This document shows, one piece after another, positions 12,491 through 25,300 of a DNA stretch of 64,000 nt. The notes under the pieces are model-generated. The model was given only the letters and a program-made list of their open reading frames with translations. It was not told the DNA's origin and made no database searches. A program made the translations under genes and the position numbers. This stretch comes from Vanilla planifolia (lineage: Eukaryota > Streptophyta > Magnoliopsida > Asparagales > Orchidaceae): positions 32,192,412-32,256,411 of the forward strand of contig CM043865.1 in assembly GCA_023846275.1 (NCBI GenBank), given 5' to 3'. Every line of letters starts with the position of its first letter. Within the stretch, counting starts at the first letter, position 1.

Positions 12491-13051
12491 AAGCTGGATC
12501 AACACAAGTGGCAAACCATTAAAGAATCTAACCTAAAATAATTGCAGTAATAGTCTTTACCAAGTCAACTAAACCAATTGTTAATAAAACAAGCAGACAA
12601 TAAAGCAGTATCATTAGTCAATTCCTTGCTTTTATTATAAACAAATAAAAAATTAAAGCAGAAAATCTCAGAAAGCAGAGACTTCAAGTGGCCAAACTAA
12701 ATGATGCAAATAACTAAAGCAGAAATGAATAAATTTACATTTATTACCAAGGCATCATCATATACAATCACAAAAATCATCAAAGTTTATGGAACAGAAA
12801 ACAGGGAAGAGCTAATCCCATGCTTACCAAACCTAACATAAAGTCATATGAGAACCATAGTTGTGAGCAAAGATCCGTTCTTGTTTAAACAAGTCGAATC
12901 CAAATAATAAGCGAAAGGTATCGATCACTCGACCTTAGTTATAACTCTCAACATCTTTACAAGTTAACTTGCAGCCACATAACACAAATCCAATCAGTTG
13001 CTCCTATTGTTCTTAACTGATTGAGAAAGAAGGGATTTGATGTTAACTCGC
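12491..13051 (-). other. 3' flank and probable 3' UTR of the bHLH gene
   Basis: Lies just after the stop of the minus-strand bHLH gene. The first 150-250 bases (about 12850-13051) are less AT-rich than the rest and probably form the 3' UTR. No other coding sequence is seen. Confidence 0.5.
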
Positions 13052-13321
13052 TTAAGCAACGGGAGGGCGAGAATCGGCATCTTGTGAAGTATCTACATCA
13101 GAAGGCTGCATGAACTGCCACATAGGAAACCCAGGATAGCTTATGATGGGCATCACCAACTTCTGCCCTGCGGTGTTCCCTTGGGCTGCAAAGGTGGTAG
13201 GTACCACGGGAGGATGAGGTAAGAAGCTTGTCCTTGCATTCAGCAACTTCACCTGCTGCTCCAAGCTCTCCTTCTCCGCCTTCAATCTCTGTTTCTCTTC
13301 GCGTAGTTCAATCTTTTCAGC
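13052..13321 (-). CDS. bHLH gene, exon 5 (C-terminal exon)
   Basis: Opens after acceptor TTTTCAG and reads AEKIELREEKQRLKAEKE, directly continuing the REL-K end of exon 4. It encodes the end of the coiled coil and the conserved C-terminus, 89 residues and a stop. The open frame runs upstream into the intron to 13537, but that part is intron. Confidence 0.92.
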   Translation of the reverse strand, partial: AEKIELREEKQRLKAEKESLEQQVKLLNARTSFLPHPPVVPTTFAAQGNTAGQKLVMPIISYPGFPMWQFMQPSDVDTSQDADSRPPVA

Positions 13322-16300
13322 CTGAAAATGTAATCGAACATCATTTATGAATGCTGCTGTAACTGAGAGAAAATAGTAAAACTGCTCCAAAACCTTCTCA
13401 ATGCCATCTCGTAAAGCAGTCTTTGCTCTGCAAGATTTAAGAAAGGATAAACCACGCAAGCATGAGCGATGATGATATTGATCTGCTACAAAGAAAAACT
13501 TGCCCAAGGCACAAGGTCTTGCTCTGGATGTGGTCAAGCATAATCTTATTCCAACATCAAAATTTAATTGAAATTTTTATGATTTTTTGAAAATAAATAA
13601 ATTATTAAGATTGAAGATAAAAAATTTGCCTAAGTTGGTTGAGTTCTTAAGAGGGACTACATATTCCCTCAGCTGAGATGCTAGGCGAGAGAGAGAGAGA
13701 ATAGTACAAAAACAGAGAGTTGGTGGGTAAGGAAAACTCAAGATAGGGAGAGCATTTGGAATCAAGGCAGAACAGAAAAAGAACGGAGGTGTTGAGGGCA
13801 AAGAAGAGATTCAAGAAAAGACTTATTTTTAAAATTAAAGTTTAGTTTGTTCTTTTTAATTTATAATGATACGAGGAAGATTATCAAATGTAATTTATGA
13901 ATTCTAAGCTTTGCAAATTGTTAGACCGATGACAGAATGGTTTGGTTGGAGGAAATCCATCAATGGGGCAGTTTGGAGATGCTTTTGCTGCAGGATGGGA
14001 TGGCCAATCCTATAATCGGATGTCCCATCAATGAAAGGTGGTGCAGGAGATCGAACAGATTGATCATTTGGTCAGCCTATTTGATGGTTACCTATGAATC
14101 AATATCTGGAGTTTATTAGATGGACCCGCCTAACATGGGTTGGACATTCAATCAATAAATGGGGGATGGCCTAACTAGAAGTAGGGGAATTGTTGTTTTG
14201 AGAGGTAGCCTCAAAAGAGATTCGAGAGGGAGATCTCGAGTTCTCTCTCCAAGTGGTCTTGAGTAATGTCAAAGGTCTTGAGATGTATGCTTAGAGATGT
14301 TTCAAAAGAGAAAATTTTGAATGGTTTGTTTCTCAAGAGAATTAGCTTGTTTTACATTTAATGTGAATATATTTATTTTTTTAAACCATCTCTTTAGCAT
14401 GTTTTTAAGTTGTTTTATGTGAAAGATTTATTATGTAATATATTTTTCTAAATTTTCTCATAAACTAATAATTGGCTCATTCTATGTTTATCATTATTTT
14501 ATATATTCATCATACTTTATTAAGAGTGGATAATAGGAATGAAGTATAATTATAAGAGATGATATAACTCTAATTTATAATATACAATCACATTATACAA
14601 ATAATTAACATATTCAATGTTTATCATCATTTTTACATGTTTCTCATACTTTATTGAAGGTGGGTGATAATGAGGGAGTATAGTTATAAAAGATAGTATG
14701 GCTCTGATTTACAATAAACAATTAAACCATGTTTATCATTATTTTTACATGAGTATAACTATAAGGGATAATATAACTTTAATTTACAATATATTATTAA
14801 AGCATATTTTGTATTAATAATTATTAATGATTTACTTAGGTTGAAATTATATGTTTTACCTACAATATTATTGTTGGATAGTTACTATTTTACATTCATG
14901 ATAAAATGTTTTAAAAAGAAAAAGTTTTAAGTCTCCAATACATGTCTTGAGTTAGTATACTTTATTAGTGATGTATTATTGGTCCAATACATAACATCAC
15001 CCCCAATTGAAAATGTCAGTCTATATGCCTAATTGGGGCATGATAAGCTTAATATCAAAGTAGACATACAAATTAATATACATCCTAGGTGGTAAGGTAT
15101 GGGTAGACTATCATAAGAGAAAAAAAAACATTTTAATGAATAAATTATTTATTGTAATTATTAAATATATTTTGTTTATGTTTAAAATTTAGAAAATTTA
15201 TATGTATAGAAAATGTCGATGGATGAACAATTTAAATCTAAGTAATGGTTACGGCTCCGTAACATTGGAGGTGGTAAGTGAATAATCAGAAATAGTTATT
15301 ATAAACCTGAGTTATTCTAGTCCAAACCTTCGTAGGTGATGAAGTTCTTACAATTCCTATCCAACATGGTGGTCAAAATAGGGGTTAGAATTAGATAAAG
15401 TTGTGGAGATATTTTAGAATATCCATCGTCAGAGAAAGTTCTATTGATCTGACAGTGGCAAAGGACTAGATTAAACATACCAAATACATTTTTTATAGTA
15501 CACTTTGCTCTGAGGATAAGAGGATTGTATTAGTTGTGTGCTGGCTTTGGATAGAAAGGCAACACATTGGTTGAAAGGGTATAAGAAATTCAGGTTTGGG
15601 GACAAGTTAAACAGTAAGATTTTAATGAGAGATTTTGTTGGAGATTTTAGGTAGTATTTACCAACATCAGCTAGATAATGCATGTGTGATAAGTTGAGTA
15701 GTTTACAATTATGGGGTTGTTAGTTACAAATTATTAGGTAAAGCTTGCACTCTGGAAATGGACGCTGCTGAAAAGTGGATAAGTCATCTTTTCATAAAAG
15801 CATAACAAGATTCCGCGAAGAATCTATTGGTGCAATTTTTGCATGTAGTACATAGAGATTCGGTGAAGACAAGAAGAGATAAAGAGCAAAACCAAATGAT
15901 CGTAGAAGCAAGAAGCGATATAAGGAAGAGAAAGCCACCAGTTTTTCCTTGCAGTTCTGGTTCCTTCCAGAAGAGACCTACTTTCAGTGGTGCATCTCAA
16001 GGTTGTGTTATTGGTTTTGCTTGAGGTTTGTGCTCTAATTACAACATTTAAATCTAGTGGTATTTATAGAACAAAAAGTATATAATAGTGGTTCCAAAGT
16101 CTAAATCTAGGAATAGAGCCTATCAAGGTGTTGGGCTGGTCTTTCAGAACTCGTCCTGGAGAAGCAATTTCAAGCAATCTGCTTCTGAACTTCAGCGAAG
16201 TAGGTGATGACAGGGTATGGGCCTACTAGCAGTGGGGGTAGTGAAGAGGCATGGTAGCTGCTTATAGACCTTATTAGAGGAGGGGATTTTTCGGATCTGG

Positions 16301-19300
16301 ACAATGGTGGAACGACAAATGCCCAGCCTAGCAATCTGAGCATGGCTGGCTCGCAAGCAAAGGAAACCCTTACCAAGGCCCATAAGTCTTTGCAACTCTA
16401 TCTACAAGGTGGTTGTCAAAATTCTTGTTAATCAGTTGTAGGAGGTCCTTCCATATATTGTTCCTCCTAAACAAGGGTTTTTATCCGCAGGAGAACAATT
16501 TATGGCAATATTCTCCTTTCCAAAGAGCTCTCCCATCGCCTCAATTCTTCTTCATCCCAGGAAGGCCTAATGGTTACAAAGTTGATATGGAACAAACTTT
16601 TGACAAAGTGCATTGAGACTTTCTTCTATTAAACAAGGGATTTTCATCCATGGAAGAACAATTTCTAGCAATATTCTCTTTGCCCAAGAGCTCTTTCCTC
16701 GCCTCAAGTTTTCTTCATCCTAAGGACTAATGGCTATAAAGATTAATATAGAGCAAGCTTTTGACAAAGTGCATTGGAATTTTCTTCTCCATCTCCTCCA
16801 CCTCCTCCTCTCCTTGGGTTTTCCTCACATTTGGTTTGCTTGGGTTAGGGCATATAATACCTCTCCAAGGTATAGAATTCTCTGCAAGGCCAATACCTCA
16901 ATGGATTACTACTTGTTGTAGCGTTCTCCAAGGATGTCCTCCATCTCCACATCTCTACATGAATCGGAATACCTTTCTCTAGTTGTCCATAGTTAGAAGG
17001 CACAGCTTGGTCCTATTGGAATACATATTTATCCAAGAGCTCCTAACATTTTCCACTTGCACTACACAGACGATATTAAGCCATATGGATCAGCAGCTTC
17101 AGCTGCTGTCAGCTCCTTTAAGAGGATCCTTTGCTTTAATGTTGCAGCTTTTGGCTAAGTGGTCAATTTTGCTAAGTCATGTGTGGTTAGTAAGGCATGC
17201 ATCCTTAACATAGGAAAGTGATGGCTAATAAGCTTGAATGAAGCAGGCAACGAAGATAAAATATTTGGGTATTCCTCTTTTGAGCAGCAAGCTGAATGCT
17301 TCGATTTTGCCTACCTCAGGCAATTACTAATAAAATCTTTGCTTGAGCTGCTAGATACCTCTCCTTGATCGATAGAACTTTTCTGGTTAATTCTCTCATC
17401 TCCGCAATCCGTGCTTCCAGCATAAGCCGTTCGCTGATTTTGACAGACTTTTTTCTGAAATGTAATGTGCGATTAGAACCTTTATTTGGAATGGTTATCG
17501 TATGCGGAATTAGTCGCAATATGTGAATTAAGATATGATTGCTCAACCCAAATAATGTGATGGCTTGGAAATTTATCAGCATAACCTTGCCAAATCACCT
17601 TAGTGGCTCAGCATGCCAAACAATTCCTTGCCCACAAAAATGCCTTGTGGGTTTGCACTTTTCTAGCTAAATAAGGTAATGGACACCCAACTTTGGAGCT
17701 CTGGCAAAGGGACTCTTCTAACTGGAAGCTGCTTTGTCTTGCTGGTAATTTCACGAAAGAGAATTCTATTTGTAGACTTGATGTGAAATGCTCCATTTTT
17801 TTGGATAAATGGCTTGGTCCTTCTGCCTTATGCTGATGGCCTACTTAAATACGGAAGAGGAGCTGCTGCTGAATCCTTATTCCTTGATGATAATAGCAAT
17901 TGGAATCTGCACCTGCTGCATCTCTACTTTGGGCTCGACATTGTGAACCACATCAACTGCAGCACCCTCATCAAGCCAAACTCTAGGGATACTCTTCTGG
18001 AGATCGTTGGTATACAACTTACCTTCAGCTGGACAGCAATGGTGATTATCGTGGTACTTGGGCAAGGAAAATTTCGGTTCAGATGCAGATCAAGGCTTTC
18101 TCTCGAGAGTTTGCCACAATGCTGTGCTGCAGTGGAGACACTGGAGCATATCCAGTGGTCCAGTAATGCAGCCCAATCGGTGTGGTCATCCATTTTTCAG
18201 CATACAGGGATCGGAGGTAATCTCTGCTCTCCGCAATCTACATTATGCTGGATGAAAGACAGCTGCAGGAAGGGCGTTGCTACCACGTCTACAGCCAATG
18301 TTATGTATCATCTCTGAAGGAACGGCAATAACAAGGTCCATTCTAAGACGATTTGAGAATGCATGTACTGCTGTGCCTTATTGAGCATTGCCTCTCCTCC
18401 CTCACTCCTTTTCTGGACCATTAAGACCACCTAGGCTTGTCGTCAGGCCCTCCTCAACCTCCTCTTACTCGGTGGCTCCCTTCCCCCAAGAAATGGATCA
18501 AGGTAAATCGAGATGGTACAATCTTGGTTGCTGGTAATGCAGGCACTGGGATCATGGCTATGGATCATCTTGGCCAGTCTTTGCTGGTGCACGATTAGAA
18601 GAAGTTTTCTTCTGCGCTGACAGCCATGGAGGAGCACGCCTTTGCCATGGCAATCTCTTCGGTTGCTTCTCAGCTCCCTCTCTCACTTGGACTTTGGATT
18701 GAGGCAGTTTCCTCGCAAGTATTGCACACACTATCTCAGGCCATTCATGGTCTAGATGTGGACTCCCATTTCACAACGGTGATGATCTCCCTTGGGGTTT
18801 TTTCATGAAGGGAACACAGCCGCTCATTTGGTGACCAAGGCTGCCTTTACTTTCTAATTTCAAGTGGCTCTACGGTATGCCCCTAACACATGCTTTTCAT
18901 TCTATTTTACTTGATCATATGTATAAGCCTCCATAAGCTTTACTAGCGTAGGCTTGGCCACATCTTTCAAAATTTAGTGGTAGTTTTCCAGCAAGGAATA
19001 GACCATGCTGCACCCATTATGAACTGATACATTAAGATCAATGTTTGGAAGCAAACATGGTTCAATGTTTTGTTTGAGGTAAGTCCACACATTACCGCAA
19101 GGGCTTGTCCTCGATCTCCATTATCTGGTGCTAGATCAAGCCACTCAAACTTCTGTTGAATCTACTCTTATTGCTAGTAGTGCTTCTAGAACAGAAGCTA
19201 TGATGTAGAGGTTAAGCTCAGCTAGCTCATTACTCTGGTTGGGGAATTCAATTTCGAGTTTTAGCTCTATCACAATAAGAGGCAATGAAGTCTCCAGACA

Positions 19301-22300
19301 TCATTACAGGAACCTTTACTATACAACATGTACCTATAGTGGTTCTTTTTTCTTCTGGAGCAATCAACTTTTACGAATTACCAATGAAATTACCAATGGA
19401 TGATAGAATAAACATAGATTGTTATATTAAAAGAAAAACTGAAATTACGTGAGAATTTCAAAGCCTAATTGATAGTTATTCTTATAACCAAATTTGATGT
19501 GGTTTTGGGAACAAATTAGCAACTGAAACATTGACTGACGATAGGTTGCTAGGAAAAAGGTTAGTATAAAATGTCAGGGGCAATGGACAGTCTATATTAG
19601 GGAAGGAAGAAAAATTCCTATACTTTCTACAATTGAAGCATAAAAGTTGATCAAAGAAAATTGTGAGGCATTTTTTGGTAAATATAAAAGATATAGAAAA
19701 GAAGTCAAGCTACAGAATGTTTCATATTGTCTCCTTATGAGAAAATAGAATTTGTGATTGATATTTTGATAAATGCTGAACCTATATCAAAAACATCATA
19801 TAAAGTAGCACTGGTTGAGATCAAGAGGTGAAAATATTATTACAAGAACTTTTAAATAATTGTTTTATAAGATTCAATGTGTCTCTATGAAGAGCTTCAT
19901 GTATGACTTATGAAAAAAAAGATAATAATCTTCACATGAGTATAGATTATAAAAAGTTGAATAAGATTACTATTAAGAGATATCTAGAAAGATGATATCT
20001 AGAAAATTGCATTCTGAACAAAATATGGACAATGAATTTCTAGGTCTATTATTTGGGTCGATTAATGTACTACAATATTTATGGACCTAATAAATAGAGT
20101 TTTCAAAAATTTTTGAATTAGCTTATGACATTGTTCATTTGATAACATCCTCATAAATTCAAAAGTCAAAAAGCATGCAAAGAATCTACACTTGGTATAC
20201 AAACTCTAAAGACAAGTTTTATGCCAAATTTTTTAAATGTAAATCTTGGCTATCTAGTGTGATATTTTTTGGTCATATAGTAAATGCTAAGGGAAAATTA
20301 GTAAATCCCTAGAAAATTGACATTATTGCGAATTAGCCAACACCAATTACAATAACGGAATTAAGCAATTTTCACGGTATCTTACGATATTAAAATAAGT
20401 CTATAAAGGAAGGATTTCTCCAAATAGAACATTCACCTATTTGATACAAAAGACAAAGTTTAAGTGAAGCTCTAGATGAGATAATATTTTCAATACTTTA
20501 ATAAAGAAATTAATATCTATACCTATTTTAACTTTACTAGACAGTATCCAAGGATTCTAATTCTATAATGATGCATAATTTTAGAGTCTAATAAAAATGA
20601 TTATGCAACATATGAAACTAATTATCTACACATTTTGACAACTAAAATCAATTGAATAGAATAACATTATTTGAATATTACATAATCAGAAATTAAAATA
20701 AATATTATTTGTCTCAAAAATTTGGAAAAATTATTTGTACAAAGTTAAATTGGAAATATATATACTGATTATCAAAATTTCAAATTTATTTTTACTCAAA
20801 AAATGTTAAATTTGAGACAACCTCGTTGGGTAAAGTTAATCAAAGAATATGATCTAGATATTATATATCATCTTAGAAAAGCTTATAACAAGATAGATTA
20901 AGCATAAAAGCAAATTTGAATCTATTGTTTTTAATGGTTGATTATCAACACTAGCATTTGAGTTTAACAAATTGCACCTAGGTGAAGATATAGAAAGAAA
21001 TATTATTTAATTACTTGTTCTAAGTATTTCAATAGATTGATTAGGAATTAAGAAGAATCAAACTTCTAATTTAGAATTATTGAAATTGATCCAATTTAGG
21101 AAGAATTGAACTTTTTGAATTCAAGGTGATGAAGTAATTTAGAATTTAAAAGAAAGTTATATTTCAAAATTGAGGAATAAAACAACTTTTGTTGAAAGTA
21201 CATTATTCTAAATTTTCAATTCATTCTAGGGAGACCAAGATGTATTAAGAGCTAAAACAAGTGCTTTGATAGATGGTGACAAAGAAAGATATTGCATTCA
21301 TTAAAAAGTATTTTGCCTTTTTTGGTTTAAAAGAAGTACCTTACTCTTAAGTTTTTTCAATTCAACTAGAAAAGACAAAGATCTATCAACAGCAAGCATA
21401 GATGCTTTGATAGATGAGAATGAAAAAAGATGTTGCATTCATCAAAAAGTGTTTCACTTGTTAGCTAGTGAGTGAACATCAACAACCAAATGGATAACTA
21501 CAACCACTTCTAATACCTAAGTGGAAGTGAGATGTGATTGCAATAGACTTTGCAGTAAGTTTGCACAAAATTAATGAAGGTCGGAATAAAATTTCGATGA
21601 TTAGCAACAGCTTATTAAATATTTGCATTTCTTATTAATAAAAATCTATGATTCAACTAGAAAGTAGGCACAAAAATCTACAATAAAAAAGTTATTTAAC
21701 TACATGAGGTATATAAGACTATTGTATCCAACTTCGATCCTAAATTTATTTCACATTTTTTACAAAAGATGCATGAATTGCTTAATACTTATGTACAATT
21801 TAGTATTGTTTTTTATTCTCAAATAGATAATCGGATTAAAAGAATAATATAAATTTCAAAAAATCAATTGAGATACTACTGTATCCAATCTTTTAAAAGC
21901 AATTAGGAAAATTATTCACCGTTATGAGTTTATATATAATAATAGTTATCAATTTAATAGTAAAATGACTTATTATAAAACATTATAAGAAAAAAATATC
22001 AATTATCTTTGTGTTGGTACAAGGGAAAAGAAAAAATATTCTGCATCTATAACTTATGGATGAAGCTATGAGAAAGTTAAACTCGTGCGTGAAATATTAC
22101 AAGTTGTACAAAACTATCAAAAATATTCTAACGTTTTTGAATAAAAATCAAACAAAAGTTGTGGCTCATTTTAGTAAAATGGGGATGTTAAAACAAACCA
22201 ACCCTTTTAAATCATAAAAGGAATGAAAAAATTGACCATAAATTACCTTTATTCCCATCTATGATGGAATTAATGATATATTTCATGCTTTATTATTGAG

Positions 22301-25300
22301 TAATTATATTTTAGACCCTTTCCATATAATCCATCATGATCCAAAAATACTAAAGTGTTAAAAATTAATAGCTATGATGCTCATATAAGAAATAGATGAA
22401 TTACAAAAATTTTAATCTCAAGAATAAGCAAATAAAATAATAAAAGTTCTTTAAGATTCTTGATTATATTGAATATTATTTTAAAACTCTTATTAACTTT
22501 AAAACTCTTAATGTGAAGAATGTTATAAAATAAATAATACAAGATTTTTAAATAATTTGATCCAAGATTGGACCCATGCCCACCATTGGCTAAAAAATTA
22601 GGCAATTACTAACAAAAATCTTTCACAAATACAGGTAAACAAAACCCTACATATCGGCCGAAAAGAACTTACAACACACAATGAAAGAATCCTATAAATC
22701 ACTAGCTTAGATGAGCTTACAATATTAGGTTAAAAGACCTTGCAACATTGACCCAAATGAGCTTACAAATTATCGGGTCAAAAGTATCTAAAAGGATGGC
22801 TAAAAGATCAAATAAAAAACAGAATAAAAAGTCTCAAAATGACATAATGATAACAAAGTAAAGCTCACAAACAATATTCTATAACCAAACAATAAAATGA
22901 AGAGACACATTAAATCGATATAAAAGAAGCTTAGAAACAATATTCCACTTAGTCCAATGCAACTACTTGAAATAAGGCTTAGTAAAGATGAAAGAATGTT
23001 GGTTATTATTGTAGCCTAAATGTTCATCCAAATCCCCAAGTAAAAATTTTTTAGAGTAGAAACTCCTAAATGATTTTCAATTGTTTATTAGGCATTACTT
23101 TATATTTGGACCCTTTTAATAACTATTTAAGATGCTCTTTAATAGCTCCAAACACCCCCAATATCTCTCCAATAACCACCTGGAATCTAGATTTTGATCA
23201 AACTAGTATCATAAAAATGAACTAAACGTATCATATTTTAAAGACAACATATTGTATGTTACGCTTCCAATTTAATATTATATATATTGTACATAAAAAT
23301 ATTCACATATTATACATAATCCTTGATTTTAGCCTCTCAATTATAATACATAAGTCTAAATCAACTAAACGTACTATAAGTTGATATTAATATATCATAT
23401 GCAATACTAGGGTTTAGGTTTTGCCCTCAACACAACATTCATCCCACTACGTGCAAACATAGTTCAACTTATCAAAGTGCACGCTAGTATTAACTTACAA
23501 TATGCAAAGTTGCATTTTTAGATTTTTGCTCAACATAGCATTCACTCACCTACTAAATTTATTAAACTAAATGTACCACACATTAGTATTAACATATTAT
23601 ATGTACTATTCATTTTTAAACATTTCTAAGATTATGTATTATAAGTATTACGTACATATTTTGTGAATACATATTAAATTTTTAAGCTTTAACAAGGAAC
23701 TATTATAAATAGAAAACAATAAGTGAATGCATCTCTTAACTAACCTAGATGTCATGAAATGTGTGGCATAATAGTTTAAGATTTATCTCACAAATTAAAA
23801 ACCTCACACATTTATCCTACTGTCTCAAACATATTATCATAAGTTTTTATGAATTATGATCAAATAAAGAGGCTCCACAATAATTTCTCTAAAATAGCTC
23901 AAGCTTTATATCTAATATCTCTTAAGATCTAATTAAGATCCCTTGAGTCAAAGACTAATACTTTTCATAATGTTCACCTAATAACCTTGAGATGCATTAT
24001 CTGAAATCACTTAAGAGAAAAGAACTAATAACACTAAAAAACGGCTTTGTTGTCATTGATAAATCACATATGGATCAAGTGTGCATCTCGAACATTTAAT
24101 AATGATGGTAATTATTGTGTGCAGAATTACTTCCAAAGAATGGATGAGTTGGCACATCTCAAAAATTATGCCATGCAACAAGTCTCTAATTTTGTGTTAA
24201 AGAACATGCCATTAAGTAAAGCCCAACATAAGAAATTCACCGATATGTCATTTATAATTTTTGGAAGTCGATTCAATTTTTTATGAATTTTTTTAAGTAA
24301 ATAGGTAAAAGGGAAAAGAATATTCAATTCATCCTTTGATTATTGTAAAAGATAAGATAAGGCCTTCTTTCTTGAGCTCGTTTGTCTATAATCAGTGAAA
24401 GAGAAAAATTGTGTGAGAGAGATAAAAATAGGGGAAGTAAACAAATCAACAGAAGAGTTGCTTGATAACTATAATAAGCCAACAAAAATAAGCTAGAAGC
24501 AACCACAACAAGAGTTCCTCGAGCTTGGGAAAGAAAGAGCTTAGGAAGTTTGATTCATGTTTTAATGCATAGAGTTGAGAAAAGGTATGTTTTTCTTTAG
24601 ATCCTTCCATATCATGCTTGTAAGTGGTACTTGGGTTGCTTGGAGTTCAATTTGAGATTTGTATAGGGATTTGGAAAGTTTTGGATTGGCTATAGATTAT
24701 TGTCCATCTTTCACATACAATACGTAAAAGGCTAATATACCATATATTGAGAACCATGAATTGTAAGCTAATTGACTCTTTTGGGAGAAAAATATATAGT
24801 ATATTATTTTTCAAATATATCATACATTTAAGCCTTAAGAGAGAGCAGTCACAGAAGTCCAAATTCTTAAAGGAATGACATGCTATTTCAAATGTAGAAT
24901 ACTAGTTCATGAAACAAGACTTTGAGAGTTGTGGATGGTGCATCTACTCCTTGGTGTATGGTACGTTAAGCATAATGCATTGTATAATTGGATCAACGTA
25001 CTATAAGTTAAGTATATCTATGAGGTGTGCATGGTGAAGAACGATCCATCTGGTTGCACTAGCATATAACAGAAATAAGAGTAATGTATTGTACGTTGAG
25101 ACGAGTACATTATATGTCGTGTTTAACGTATAGAGTAATAAGAGATATAGACTATGCTTAGAAGGAAGTAAACAATAATTTTAGCAAAATTTCAAAAAGA
25201 TTTATATGACTCTTTGCAATTATACTTGCAAGTATTTTTGATAAAAAAAAAGCATGTAAAATTAAGAAATTTTAGAAATAAAAGAAAATTAAACACTCGT

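Larger units (their letters stand above)
16370..18960 (+). mobile_element. Second degenerate LINE (5'-truncated), inserted in the gypsy element
   Basis: Begins within the RT domain (SLCNSIYKVVVKILVN near 16385-16430), then IKINIEQAFDKVHWNF (16736-16783), VLQGCPPSPHLYMN (near 16925), a zf-RVT-like region near 18050-18320 and an RNase H at 18480-18860. It lacks ORF1 and the endonuclease, as expected of a 5'-truncated LINE copy. Frameshifts and stops are frequent. The 3' end lies somewhere between 18960 and 19230. Confidence 0.82.
15230..22200 (+). mobile_element. Degenerate Ty3/gypsy retrotransposon (chromovirus-like), split by a LINE
   Basis: Gag, protease, reverse transcriptase, RNase H and integrase remnants occur in order on the + strand, in a very AT-rich decayed form with many stops. 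The order gag-PR-RT-RH-IN identifies Ty3/gypsy; the sequence flavour (VYALT-type protease lead-in, IDYKKLNKI in RT, HQQP and SHFLQKMHELL in IN) resembles chromoviruses such as Tekay, Reina or CRM. The gag and protease are separated by about 3 kb of LINE sequence. LTR borders could not be placed. Confidence 0.82.

Noticed and set aside
13322-13537. Start of the bHLH C-terminal ORF at 13537 as a separate short gene
   Set aside because: Codons before 13321 show no family similarity and a proper acceptor TTTTCAG stands exactly at 13322. The exon joins exon 4 in phase.
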